Assembly (NCBI RefSeq): GCF_018361265.1
Contig: NZ_JAFLNH010000006.1
Coordinates: 1-64,000 of the forward strand
Length of the DNA stretch: 64,000 nt
Direction: 5' to 3'
Origin: Mycobacterium sp. SM1
Lineage (GTDB): Bacteria; Actinomycetota; Actinomycetes; Mycobacteriales; Mycobacteriaceae
This document shows, in pieces, positions 36,103-44,792 of this stretch. The translations under genes were made by a program, and so were the position numbers. The first letter of the stretch is position 1; each line of letters begins with the position of its first letter. The notes beneath the pieces are model-generated. The model was not told the origin of the DNA. It did not search any database and worked only from the letters and a program-made list of their open reading frames with translations.

Positions 36103-37110
36103 ATGCCCATGCCGCCGACCGTCGACGTGGGCATTCCCGGCGCATCTCGCTCCGCAGCCGGCACCGCCGCCGGCAAGCGGGTGCTCCTGGCGGAGCCCCG
36201 AGGGTACTGCGCGGGGGTGGATCGCGCCGTCGAGACGGTCGAGCGGGCGCTGCAGAAGCACGGCCCGCCGGTGTATGTCCGCCACGAGATCGTGCACAAC
36301 CGCCACGTGGTGGACACCCTGGCCAAGGCCGGCGCGGTTTTCGTCGAGGAGACCGACGAGGTTCCCGAGGGCGCCATCGTGGTGTTCTCCGCGCACGGCG
36401 TGGCGCCGGCCGTCCATCACTCGGCCGCCCAGCGGGGCCTGCAGGTGATCGACGCCACGTGTCCGCTGGTCACCAAGGTGCACAACGAGGCCAAGCGCTT
36501 TGCCAGGGATGACTACGACATCCTGCTCATCGGGCATCAGGGTCACGAGGAAGTCATCGGGACCGCCGGGGAAGCCCCCGAGCACGTACAGGTCGTCGAT
36601 GGGCCCGCGGCCGTCGACACGGTGACGGTCCGCGACGAGAGCAAGGTGATCTGGCTGTCCCAGACCACGCTATCGGTCGACGAGACCATGGAGATCGTGC
36701 GGCGGCTGCGCCGGCGCTTCCCGAAACTACAGGATCCGCCCAGCGACGACATTTGCTATGCCACGCAGAACCGCCAGGTCGCGGTCAAGGCGATGGCGCC
36801 CGAATGTGACCTGGTGATCGTCGTGGGATCGGCCAACTCGTCCAACTCGGTGCGACTGGTCGAGGTGGCCGCGGGTGCCGGCGCCCGGGCCGCTCACCTG
36901 GTCGACAGCGCCGAGGACATCGACCCGACGTGGCTGGGCGGGGTGACCACGGTCGGCGTCACTTCCGGCGCGTCGGTGCCCGAGATATTGGTGCGCGGTG
37001 TGCTGGCGAGGCTGGCCGAGTTCGGCTACGACACGGTTCAGCCGGTGACGACGGCCAACGAGACGCTGGTGTTCGCGCTGCCGCGGGAGATTCGCCCGGC
37101 CCGGCGCTGA
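36103..37110 (+). CDS. ispH: 4-hydroxy-3-methylbut-2-enyl diphosphate reductase
   Basis: Last enzyme of the MEP isoprenoid pathway (IspH/LytB), making IPP and DMAPP with a [4Fe-4S] cluster; 335 residues, homologue of Rv1110. Cluster cysteines lie in PRGYCAGVDRAVE, DATCPLVTKVH and SDDICYATQNRQ. Substrate-binding histidines lie in VRHEIVHNRHVV, FSAHGVAP and IGHQGHEEV, and the diphosphate-binding SANSSNSVRL is present. The ATG at 36103 gives a short mycobacterial leader before KRVLLAEPRGYC. Divergent from the lipid-droplet protein gene. Confidence 0.97.
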   Translation: MPMPPTVDVGIPGASRSAAGTAAGKRVLLAEPRGYCAGVDRAVETVERALQKHGPPVYVRHEIVHNRHVVDTLAKAGAVFVEETDEVPEGAIVVFSAHGVAPAVHHSAAQRGLQVIDATCPLVTKVHNEAKRFARDDYDILLIGHQGHEEVIGTAGEAPEHVQVVDGPAAVDTVTVRDESKVIWLSQTTLSVDETMEIVRRLRRRFPKLQDPPSDDICYATQNRQVAVKAMAPECDLVIVVGSANSSNSVRLVEVAAGAGARAAHLVDSAEDIDPTWLGGVTTVGVTSGASVPEILVRGVLARLAEFGYDTVQPVTTANETLVFALPREIRPARR

Positions 37111-37159
37111 CCGCGCCCGCCGCCGACGCGGGGTGGCTGGCATGCGCGTGGCGGGGATT

Positions 37160-38212
37160 TCAGATGTCGTACTCCCACGACTCGGCCGTCGAGTCGCGCG
37201 TACTCCAGGTTTTCGGGCCGACGGGACCCTCCTCGTCGCCGGCCGACCCGCGATAGCGGACTCGTGAGATGGGGTGATGGGTCGCCGTGGTGCCGTCCGC
37301 TGTGGGTGGCGCGGGCCGGCGGCGCCGCCCGAAGGGCGGGAGCGGTTCCCCGGGTTCCAGGGGTTCGTACGGGTCGTAGCGGCTGTCGCGTGCGGTGGCC
37401 CGGCCGGTGGGCACTCGGGGATCCCGGCCGATCTCCCGCAGCGGCCGGCCGGCGCGCACTCGAGGATCCCGGCCGATCTCCGCGGTGGCCCGGCCGGTGC
37501 GCACTCGAGGATCCCGGCCGATCTCGCGCGGCGGCCGCCCGCGCAGGTCAGGTTCGTGGGGCACCCGGCTACGGCGCCGCGGGGCGGGTGGCTCGGCGGC
37601 CTCGCCGTCGGGGGCTCGTGAACGGCGCCGGGCACGCCCAACCGGCGCCTCGGGCGTGTCGTCCCGCGCCGGTGCCACTCGGCGGGACCGGCTCGCGGCG
37701 GGGCGCGCGACCGGGCCGGCGGCACCGGCACTCTTCGTCCGCGGGCGGGCTGCCCTCCCGAGAGACCAGCGAACGATGCCGATCAGCAGCACACCGGCCG
37801 AGGTAGACGCCATCAACGGGAAGCGCTCGATCAGTGGATAACCGCAGTTGATCAGGATGTCCCTGAGGCCGGTGATCTTGGCGCCGTGGAACAGCCAGTA
37901 GGCGCCGGGCACGCTGACGAACAGGATCAGCGGTGGCTGGATGACCGCGGTGAAGATTCCCGATTGCCGCACGGCGATCACCGCCGCCACACAACCCGAC
38001 GCATAAAGTGCGGCGAAGACATTCGTCAGTTGTTTGGCGCCCGACCCGGCGTCGAAGGCGTAGCCGAGCGCCGTCGCGGTTGCGGCGATGACCACCGCCG
38101 CCCACCAGGGCACCCCGGGGACGCTGGGGTGAATTGAGCGGTGCTCCGCCGCCACCGCTGACCTCGCCCGCTGCACTGACACACGTTGACCGTACCGGGT
38201 GATGGCCGACAA
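37160..38212 (-). CDS. DUF6542 membrane protein with repetitive basic tail (Rv1111c-like)
   Basis: Protein of 350 residues. The N-terminal half carries about four transmembrane helices (VPWWAAVVIAATATALGYAF, LYASGCVAAVIAVRQSGIF, PPLILFVSVPGAYWLFHGA, ASTSAGVLLIGIVRWSLG), the DUF6542 domain. The cytoplasmic C-terminal half is Arg/Pro/Ala-rich and contains three copies of a 15-residue unit around EIGRDPRV encoded by a 45-bp repeat. Function unknown. Convergent with ispH and divergent from ychF, the order seen in M. tuberculosis. Confidence 0.88.
   Translation of the reverse strand: MSAITRYGQRVSVQRARSAVAAEHRSIHPSVPGVPWWAAVVIAATATALGYAFDAGSGAKQLTNVFAALYASGCVAAVIAVRQSGIFTAVIQPPLILFVSVPGAYWLFHGAKITGLRDILINCGYPLIERFPLMASTSAGVLLIGIVRWSLGRAARPRTKSAGAAGPVARPAASRSRRVAPARDDTPEAPVGRARRRSRAPDGEAAEPPAPRRRSRVPHEPDLRGRPPREIGRDPRVRTGRATAEIGRDPRVRAGRPLREIGRDPRVPTGRATARDSRYDPYEPLEPGEPLPPFGRRRRPAPPTADGTTATHHPISRVRYRGSAGDEEGPVGPKTWSTRDSTAESWEYDI
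37395..37540. repeat. 45-bp degenerate tandem repeat in the DUF6542 gene
   Basis: About three copies of a unit containing ATCCCGGCCGATCTC separated by CGGCCGG-type sequence. The unit is in frame and encodes repeats of EIGRDPRV in a disordered basic tail. Copy number could vary without breaking the gene. Confidence 0.75.
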
Positions 38213-38355
38213 CGGGTGGCCCGTACGCTTCCGGCGTGCCTGAGGTCCTCCCCGCCGGCGACGGCGCAGGGTGGGCCGCCCCGCGGGGCAGCGGCGGCAA
38301 TGGCAATTAAGCCCCGCCCGGTGCGGCTGCGTACCGCTCTACACTTGGGATCGCT

Positions 38356-39429
38356 GTGAGCCTGAGCCTGGGGATTGTGGGTTTGCCCAATGTTGGCAAG
38401 TCGACGCTGTTCAATGCGCTGACGCGCAACAATGTCGTGGCCGCCAACTACCCGTTCGCGACGATCGAGCCGAACGAGGGCGTGGTTCCGCTGCCGGATC
38501 CGCGGTTGGCCAAGCTCGCGGAGATTTTTCATTCGGAGCGGATCGTCCCGGCGGTGGTCACCTTCGTCGACATCGCCGGCCTCGTTCGGGGTGCATCGGA
38601 AGGGGCCGGGCTGGGCAACAAGTTCCTGGCGCACATCCGCGAATGCGACGCCATCTGTCAGGTGGTGCGGGTGTTTTCCGATGACGACGTGGCACACGTC
38701 GCCGGGCGGGTCGACCCCAAATCCGATATCGAAGTGGTCGAGACGGAGTTGATCCTGGCCGATCTGCAGACCTTGGAACGCGCGGTGCCCAGGCTGGAGA
38801 AGGAAGCCCGCAACCGCAAGGACCGCAAGCCGGTTTACGAGGCCGCGGTGACCGCCCAACGGGTGCTCGAGGGCGGGACGACGTTGTTCGCCGCGGGGAT
38901 GGACGCCCGCGTGTTGCGGGAGTTGAGCTTGTTGACCATCAAGCCGTTTCTCTACGTCTTCAATGCCGACGAGGCCCTGCTGACCGACACGGCGCAGGTC
39001 GCGCAGCTGCGTGAGCTGGTCGCTCCCGCCGACGCGGTTTTCCTGGACGCCAAGATCGAGGCGGAGCTCCACGAGCTCGACGACGAGTCGGCCGCCGAAT
39101 TGCTGGCGTCGATCGGGCAGAGCGAGCGAGGACTCGACGCGCTGGCCCGGGCCGGCTTCCACACCCTTAAGCTGCAGACCTTCCTGACCGCGGGGCCAAA
39201 GGAGGCCCGGGCGTGGACGATTCACCAGGGTGATACCGCTCCCAAAGCCGCCGGGGTGATCCACAGCGACTTCGAGAAGGGCTTCATCAAGGCCGAGGTG
39301 GTTTCCTACGATGACCTGATCGCGGCGGGTTCCATGGCCGCGGCTCGCGCCGCCGGCAAGGTCCGGATGGAGGGCAAGGACTACGTGATGGCCGACGGCG
39401 ACGTGGTGGAGTTCAGATTCAACGTCTAA
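38356..39429 (+). CDS. ychF: Redox-regulated ATPase/GTPase YchF
   Basis: Obg-type P-loop NTPase of 357 residues (Rv1112 homologue), associated with ribosomes and stress responses; YchF prefers ATP. The G1 motif is GLPNVGKSTLFNAL, the G3 motif VDIAGLVRGASEGAGLGNKFL, and the NxxE motif FNADEA replaces canonical NKxD. A coiled-coil insert (LERAVPRLEKEARNRKDRKPVYEA) precedes the C-terminal TGS domain (LQTFLTAGPKEARAWTIHQGDTAPKAAGVIHSDFEKGFIKAEV). The GTG start at 38356 directly precedes the family start SLSLGIVGLPNVG. Confidence 0.97.
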   Translation: MSLSLGIVGLPNVGKSTLFNALTRNNVVAANYPFATIEPNEGVVPLPDPRLAKLAEIFHSERIVPAVVTFVDIAGLVRGASEGAGLGNKFLAHIRECDAICQVVRVFSDDDVAHVAGRVDPKSDIEVVETELILADLQTLERAVPRLEKEARNRKDRKPVYEAAVTAQRVLEGGTTLFAAGMDARVLRELSLLTIKPFLYVFNADEALLTDTAQVAQLRELVAPADAVFLDAKIEAELHELDDESAAELLASIGQSERGLDALARAGFHTLKLQTFLTAGPKEARAWTIHQGDTAPKAAGVIHSDFEKGFIKAEVVSYDDLIAAGSMAAARAAGKVRMEGKDYVMADGDVVEFRFNV

Positions 39430-39695
39430 CTCGACCGCAATCTCACCCGGCCAGACGCCCGGGCACCAGCGAAACCGGTGCCGAGGAGGCGCGAGGAGGC
39501 GATACCGACCCGGGTTCCGCACTGGTGTCGCCGCGCGCGCTTTACTATGCTGCGGTTTTGGCGCATCGCCGTCGCCGCCTTCGCCCGGGCCGGTGGCTCC
39601 CAGGCCCGCGCGACAGCGGCGCCCACCGGGCGGTGGCAGTACGCTACCTCGGTAACTACCTGCCGGGCACGGCGACGACGACGGGAGCTGGACCA

Positions 39696-40985
39696 ATGGC
39701 CACGCTGGACGTGACGAGCCGTCCGGCCGCCGACGGTGGGGGCGAGGCACCCCGGCCGCGTCACCGGATACGCGCGGTGTTGTTTCGGCTGCTGGCCGTC
39801 GTTCTCACGGTGGCCGCGACCATGGGCGCGGTGGAAGCCGTCTTCCGCGTTCTCGGCTACCGGCCCCTCTACGACGTCTATGCCAAGCCCGACAACTTCT
39901 ACGTCGCCGACAGGTTGGTCGGCTGGTCGTACGGGCCGGGGGCGACGGGCGAGTTTGTGGGGCCGCGGCCGTTTCCCATCACGTTTCGCACACACATCCG
40001 GATCAACTCTCTTGGCCTGCGCGGCCCCGAGTTGACCCCGGTTGCCCCCGGCGGGTTGCGGGTGCTGGTCCTGGGCGACTCGGTGGCCAGCGGGCTGGAG
40101 GTGGCCGAAAACGAGACCTACTCGGCGGTGGCAGCCGGCCTGCTGTCTCAGCGGCTGGGCGTTTCGGTGCAAGTCGTCAACGCCGGCGTGCGCGGCTACG
40201 GCACCGACCAGGAGTGGTTGCTCTACCGCGAACGCCTTAAGCCGCTGCACCCCGACGTCGTCCTGGTGCACGAAACCGCCAACGACCCGGATGACAACGT
40301 GACGCTGCACCGGATGCGGCGGGTGTTCGGCAAGCCGGCCTTCATCCTGGGCCCCGACGACACCCTGCACTTGGTGGGCCAGCCGGTGCCCGACTATCCC
40401 CGCTGCTCGGAGTACCGGGTAATGGACGACGCGGTGCGCCGGGCCGACGGCGCGCGCGCCCGCACGGTGTGCCGGCTGCAGCTGAACCTGGCCAACCACT
40501 CCGCCTTTTTCAGCTTCGTCGCCGAGCGCCTGCAGCGGAATCCGGCGCTGGTGGCGGCGCTGTACAACCTGGGCAGCACCGACGATGAGGCCGCGCACCA
40601 CCCTCCCGTCGGCGCGCCCGCGAGCCCGCAAGCTGCTGCGGGGAATCCCGGTTCCCCGCCGGCGGTACCGGCCCCGCCGCCGGCCACCCCGTACGCCCAG
40701 CGGCTGACCTCGGTGCTCATCAGCCGGATGGCCGACGACGTGCGCCGTGATGGTGCGCGCTTCGTGCTCATGGGCCAAGACTTTGACTTGCAGAAGCTCG
40801 ACATGCCCGCCTTCGAGCAGCAGGGCATTCCGCTGATTCGCATCGACGCGGCCCTGGTCCCGGAGAACCTGATCCCCAACGACGGGCACCCCAACGCGAC
40901 CGGGCATCACCAGATCGCGGAGCTGCTCACCGATCAGATCGAGCCCCTACTGCGGGAAGTGCTGGAGGCCAAGGCCTTCCGATGA
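39696..40985 (+). CDS. Membrane-anchored SGNH/GDSL hydrolase
   Basis: Protein of 429 residues starting at ATG 39696; longer upstream frames have no protein-like composition. It has one N-terminal transmembrane helix (about 27-50) and an extracytoplasmic SGNH hydrolase domain. Catalytic Ser129 lies in VLGDSVASGLEV, the block III Asn is probably in ETANDPDD, and D396/H398 in NDGHPNATGHHQIAEL. A Pro/Ala-rich insertion sits at about 310-345. It could esterify or de-esterify a glycan or lipid at the cell surface. The stop overlaps the carbamoyltransferase start (ATGA), which ties it to a carbamoylation operon. Confidence 0.85.
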   Translation: MATLDVTSRPAADGGGEAPRPRHRIRAVLFRLLAVVLTVAATMGAVEAVFRVLGYRPLYDVYAKPDNFYVADRLVGWSYGPGATGEFVGPRPFPITFRTHIRINSLGLRGPELTPVAPGGLRVLVLGDSVASGLEVAENETYSAVAAGLLSQRLGVSVQVVNAGVRGYGTDQEWLLYRERLKPLHPDVVLVHETANDPDDNVTLHRMRRVFGKPAFILGPDDTLHLVGQPVPDYPRCSEYRVMDDAVRRADGARARTVCRLQLNLANHSAFFSFVAERLQRNPALVAALYNLGSTDDEAAHHPPVGAPASPQAAAGNPGSPPAVPAPPPATPYAQRLTSVLISRMADDVRRDGARFVLMGQDFDLQKLDMPAFEQQGIPLIRIDAALVPENLIPNDGHPNATGHHQIAELLTDQIEPLLREVLEAKAFR

Positions 40986-42820
40986 CGGCCATTCTCGGCA
41001 TCTCGGCCTACTACCACGACGCCGCCGCTGCGCTGGTGGTCGACGGCTCCGTGGTGGCCGCCGCCCAGGAGGAACGGTTCACCCGCCGCAAACACGACCC
41101 GTCGTTCCCCGCGCACGCCGTCGGCTACTGCCTGCGGGAAGGCGGGCTGGCGGCCAAAGACCTCGACCACGTGGTCTTCTACGAAAAGCCGTTCCTCAAA
41201 TTCGAGCGGTTGCTGGAAACATACGCGGCATTTGCACCCCGTGGCTTTCGGTCCTACGTGCGGGCCATGCCGGTGTGGCTCACCGAGAAGCTGCACCTGC
41301 CGCGTGAGATCCGCCGCCAGCTTCGCGGCTACACCAGGCGGCTGTGTTTCGTCGAACACCACGAATCCCATGCCGCCAGCGCGTTTTTCCCCTCACCGTT
41401 TGACGAAGCCGCGATATTGACCTTCGACGGTGTCGGCGAGTGGGCGACCGCGACCATGGGCACCGGCCACGGCAACCGGATCCGGCTGCACGCCGAGCTG
41501 CGCTTCCCGCACTCGCTGGGCATGCTCTACTCCGCGTTCACCTACTTCACCGGATTCAAGGTCAACTCCGGCGAGTACAAGCTGATGGGCCTGGCTCCCT
41601 ACGGCGAACCGGTCTACGCCGACCGCATCCTCGACAAGCTGGTGGACCTGCGCGACGACGGGTCGTTCCGGTTAGATCTGCGGTACTTCGACTACTGCAC
41701 CGGGCTGAAGATGACGTCGAAGCGCTTCGAGGAACTCTTCGACGGTCCACCCCGGGCACCCGAATCGCCGATCACCCAGCGGGAGATGGACTTGGCGGCG
41801 TCGGTCCAGCGGGTCACCGAGGAGATAGTCGTGCGGGCGGCGCGCCACCTGCAGGCCACCACGGGCATGACGAATCTGTGCCTGGCCGGCGGGGTTGCGC
41901 TCAACTGCGTGGCCAACAGCCGCGTCCTGCGCGACACCGCGTTCGAGCGGATCTGGGTACAGCCGGCCGCCGGGGACGCCGGCGGCGCGCTCGGGGCCGC
42001 ACTGTTCGTCTGGCACCAGCTGTTGGACAACCAGCGGGCGCCGCACGGCCGCGACAGCCAGCGCGGCTCGTTCCTCGGGCCCCGCTACCGCCGCGAGGAC
42101 GTCACCGCCGCCCTGGGCCGGCACCGCGCGACCTACCGGCTCTTCGACGACGAGACCGAGCTGTGTGACGTGGTGGCCGGGCTGCTCGCCGACGGCAACG
42201 TGGTCGGCTGGTTCCACGGGCGCATGGAGTTCGGCCCGCGTGCCCTTGGCGCCCGCAGCATCCTCGGCGACCCGCGCAGCCCCCGCATGCAGTCGGTGAT
42301 GAACCAGAAAATCAAGTTCCGGGAGTCCTTTCGGCCCTTCGCCCCGGCGGTGCTGCTGGAACACGTCGACGACTGGTTCGAGCGGGCGGCGGGGGAGGAG
42401 AGCCCCTACATGCTGCTGGTCGCGCCGGTGGCCCCCGCGCGCCGCACCCCGGCCGCCGAGACGGCCCGGGACACGGCCCAAGGCCTGGACAAGCTCGGCG
42501 TGGTCCGCTCGAGCATCCCCGCGGTCACCCACGTGGACCTCTCGGCGCGGCTGCAGACCGTCGACGCCGAGCGCCACGGCCGGTTCCACCTGCTGCTGCA
42601 GCGGTTCTACCAGCGCACCGGCTGCCCGGTGCTGGTCAACACCTCGTTCAATGTCCGGGGCGAACCGATCGTGTGCACCCCTGACGACGCGTTCCGCTGC
42701 TTCATGGCGACCCAGATGGACGCGCTGGCGCTCGAGGACGCGGTGCTGCTCAAGTCCGAGCAGCACGACACCGCTCCGGCGCAGCTGCAGCGCTACCTGA
42801 GGGAATTCTCCCTAGACTGA
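40982..42820 (+). CDS. O-carbamoyltransferase (NodU/CmcH/TobZ family)
   Basis: Carbamoyltransferase of 612 residues that would transfer a carbamoyl group from carbamoyl phosphate, via a carbamoyl-adenylate, to a hydroxyl of a sugar or secondary metabolite. The N-terminal ASKHA/Kae1-like domain starts ILGISAYYHDAAAALVVDG and has the metal-binding HxxxH (H126/H130 in EHHESHAASAF) and TFDGVGEWATAT. CLAGGVALNCVANSRV and PAAGDAGGALGAAL follow, then the C-terminal YrdC-like domain (GRMEFGPRALGARSILGDPRS, PVLVNTSFNVRGEPIVCTPDDAFRCF). Full length with all motifs present. It is the core of a four-gene operon; the acceptor molecule is unknown. Confidence 0.93.
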   Translation: MTAILGISAYYHDAAAALVVDGSVVAAAQEERFTRRKHDPSFPAHAVGYCLREGGLAAKDLDHVVFYEKPFLKFERLLETYAAFAPRGFRSYVRAMPVWLTEKLHLPREIRRQLRGYTRRLCFVEHHESHAASAFFPSPFDEAAILTFDGVGEWATATMGTGHGNRIRLHAELRFPHSLGMLYSAFTYFTGFKVNSGEYKLMGLAPYGEPVYADRILDKLVDLRDDGSFRLDLRYFDYCTGLKMTSKRFEELFDGPPRAPESPITQREMDLAASVQRVTEEIVVRAARHLQATTGMTNLCLAGGVALNCVANSRVLRDTAFERIWVQPAAGDAGGALGAALFVWHQLLDNQRAPHGRDSQRGSFLGPRYRREDVTAALGRHRATYRLFDDETELCDVVAGLLADGNVVGWFHGRMEFGPRALGARSILGDPRSPRMQSVMNQKIKFRESFRPFAPAVLLEHVDDWFERAAGEESPYMLLVAPVAPARRTPAAETARDTAQGLDKLGVVRSSIPAVTHVDLSARLQTVDAERHGRFHLLLQRFYQRTGCPVLVNTSFNVRGEPIVCTPDDAFRCFMATQMDALALEDAVLLKSEQHDTAPAQLQRYLREFSLD

Positions 42821-43230
42821 TGATCCGCCTCGACCGTGACCCGGGCCGGCGCCAGCTGGCGGTGTTCGCTGTCGTGCTGCCCCTCACGTTCGCGGTGCTG
42901 GGCCTCGTGGCGGGCCATCGATTGGGCATGTCTGGGGTGCGCACCGGGCTGTGGGTGATTGGCGCCGTGCTCACCGCGGCGTATCTCGCGGTGCCGCGGC
43001 TGCGCCGGCCGCTGTATGCCGGGATGTCGCGGGCCGTCTACCCGATCGGCTGGGTGCTCTCCCACCTGATACTGCTGACCGTGTTCGTCGTCGTCGTCAC
43101 ACCCGTCGCGCTGCTGCTGCGGGCGCTGGGGCAGGATCCCATGCAGCGCCGCTTCGACCCGTCGGCACCGTCATACTGGGTGGCGCACCGCCCCGCCGAC
43201 GACCCTCGCCGGTACTTTCAGCAATTCTGA
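42820..43230 (+). CDS. SxtJ-like small membrane protein
   Basis: Protein of 136 residues with three hydrophobic segments (LAVFAVVLPLTFAVLGLVAGH; GLWVIGAVLTAAYLAV; IGWVLSHLILLTVFVVVVTPVALLLRAL) and the C-terminal signature LGQDPMQRRFDPSAPSYWVAHRP. This matches the SxtJ family found beside carbamoyltransferases in many bacteria. Its start overlaps the preceding stop by one base (TGATG). Function unknown. It presumably works with the carbamoyltransferase at the membrane. Confidence 0.85.
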   Translation: MIRLDRDPGRRQLAVFAVVLPLTFAVLGLVAGHRLGMSGVRTGLWVIGAVLTAAYLAVPRLRRPLYAGMSRAVYPIGWVLSHLILLTVFVVVVTPVALLLRALGQDPMQRRFDPSAPSYWVAHRPADDPRRYFQQF

Positions 43231-43250
43231 GGAGATTCTGAGGAGATTAC

Positions 43251-43439
43251 GTGCCCGACTCCGAGTTCGACCGCGCCGCCTCCGAACGCCCGAGCACATT
43301 CCTCGGCGAGTTCTGGCGCTTTTTGCTGCACAACAAAAAATGGTGGCTCATCCCGATCATCGCCACCCTGCTGTTAGTGGCGGTCCTGATCGTCGTGGCC
43401 GGCTCGGGCGCCGGTCCGCTGATCTACACGCTCTTTTGA
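43251..43439 (+). CDS. DUF5989 single-pass membrane protein
   Basis: 62 residues, GTG start with GAGGAG about 5-10 bp upstream. It has an acidic N-terminus, the family signature STFLGEFWRFLLHNKKWWLIPII, and one transmembrane helix to the end. DUF5989 proteins accompany SxtJ and carbamoyltransferase genes in other genomes, so this is the fourth member of the operon. The sequence ATTCTGAGGAG is duplicated in tandem just upstream. Confidence 0.85.
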   Translation: MPDSEFDRAASERPSTFLGEFWRFLLHNKKWWLIPIIATLLLVAVLIVVAGSGAGPLIYTLF

Positions 43440-43552
43440 TGAATTGCCGGGAATTGCCGCGAATCGTTGGGCCGAGGCGCTGCCGGTGGGGGGTAGCGCC
43501 CGCCCCGCGTACCGTGACCGCCGTGGTTGCCCGGCGCTTCGCGGCCGGGTGA

Positions 43553-44248
43553 TCAGTCCGCGATCACCGCGATCTCGCCGCCGAGTTGATAACCCGGCGT
43601 CAGCGGAAGTGCGTCACCGCTCCAGAACGACCCGGGGTCAAACCAGTTCGCCGACTTCCGGGTGCTCAGTAGCCCCATTTCCGCGTAGGTGATGGCCACC
43701 GTTTCCGCGCAGTATGCGGTTTCCAGGCTCACGCTGCGCCGCCGGGCTTCGCGTGCCGGTGTCCGCGCGCGAGCCTTCCTGCTCACCAGCGGCATTGCGC
43801 GCATCCAGCCGTAAGCGCCGGAAAGTCGGCCACGCAGCCAGCGGCCCGTGAGCCGCGCTGCGGTGGGAAACGGCAGGCCGTCCATGCGCGCGATGACCCG
43901 CAGCAGCCGGTCCTCCTGCTCCCGGTTGGCGTACGGCGTGAGCTGGCGCAGCCAGCACCGCTGCCGGTAGCGGCCCATCCACTGCTCCACGGCCTGGCGG
44001 GCATCGTTGAGTTGCACGCCCCGATGGTTGGTGCCGGTCCAGATGTCTAGGAGCTTGTCGCCGAGTTCGGCGTGCCAGAGCAGCGGCGGCAGATCGTCGA
44101 TGGCAACCGTCATGCCGACATGGTTCACCGGGGCATTCGTCAGGGCCCTGATGGCGCGGTCCGGACCCGAGACGCCGCGGAACAGCCAGATGTCACCGGT
44201 CCGGGTTTCCTGCAGTGCCCGCTCCAGTGTCACCGTGCTTGCGTCCAC
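43553..44248 (-). CDS. Permuted papain-like (YiiX/NlpC-type) protein
   Basis: Protein of 231 residues resembling the YiiX/poxvirus G6R group of permuted NlpC/P60 enzymes. The predicted catalytic His43 comes first (NAPVNHVGMTVAI) and the Cys180 later (LETAYCAETVAITYAEMGL), the reverse of normal papain order. The start GDIWLFRG fits the first strand. No signal peptide is seen. Members are thought to act on amide or ester bonds in lipids or cell-wall material. This gene is convergent with the carbamoylation operon. Confidence 0.75.
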   Translation of the reverse strand: MDASTVTLERALQETRTGDIWLFRGVSGPDRAIRALTNAPVNHVGMTVAIDDLPPLLWHAELGDKLLDIWTGTNHRGVQLNDARQAVEQWMGRYRQRCWLRQLTPYANREQEDRLLRVIARMDGLPFPTAARLTGRWLRGRLSGAYGWMRAMPLVSRKARARTPAREARRRSVSLETAYCAETVAITYAEMGLLSTRKSANWFDPGSFWSGDALPLTPGYQLGGEIAVIAD

Positions 44249-44297
44249 AATCGCAGCTTAGATACCTGGGATACCCGGTCGTGGATAGCCTGAGGCA

Positions 44298-44456
44298 ATG
44301 CGCAACCTGTGGAAATGGCTGGGGTTGGCCGGAGTCGTCGGCGTTGCGGCCGGGGGCGTGCTGGTCGTCCGTGATCAGCGGAAGCGAAACTCCTACACAC
44401 CCGATGAGATCCGGGCCCGGTTGCGCCGGCGGCTGGCCGAATCCAACCGGGTGTAA
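44298..44456 (+). CDS. 52-residue single-pass membrane protein
   Basis: Small gene missed by length cut-offs: ATG 44298, TAA 44456. The product starts MRNLWKWLGLAGVVGVAAGG, giving one transmembrane helix, then VLVVRDQRKR, and ends with a charged helix (SYTPDEIRARLRRRLAES). The composition and clean frame support a real gene, of the kind widespread in mycobacteria. Function unknown. Divergent from the papain-like gene, 49 bp apart. Confidence 0.65.
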   Translation: MRNLWKWLGLAGVVGVAAGGVLVVRDQRKRNSYTPDEIRARLRRRLAESNRV

Positions 44457-44792
44457 GCGGTGGTTGCGACGGCGGGCACGCCAGATGCCGGCGATGCCCC
44501 GCCCGCGCACCGGATCGGGGCTCGTCCGGGGGAGCCGCACCCCGAATGGCGCCCGTGATCGGGGCCGTTCGGCCCTATCCGGGCAGACCGCAAGCTGTTT
44601 CGCTGGCTAAGGAGGTGGCGGCGCGGATGACGAGCGACAGCTTGGGGCTGGGGCAGCCCGTCGCCGCGGCCGGGCCGCCGCGCGACCCGGCCCTGCGGCT
44701 GGCCCCGACGCTCGGGCCACCTCGGTCGGTGCCCTGTGGGGCGGGCCCGGCTGGCCACCGACGCCCGAACGGCATCAACTGGAAGGATCACC
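44457..44792. other. 336-bp intergenic region upstream of ppsA
   Basis: No gene or RNA recognised. GC-rich with several short complementary stretches. The ppsA ribosome-binding GGAAGG is at 44781-44786. Confidence 0.5.

Noticed and set aside
39462..39482. GGCACC/GGTGCC hairpin after ychF as an intrinsic terminator
   Set aside because: A 6-bp stem with a 9-base loop and no U-run is too weak to call.
44457..44792. Riboswitch upstream of ppsA
   Set aside because: GC-rich complementary stretches exist, but no recognised riboswitch core or terminator pair could be identified.
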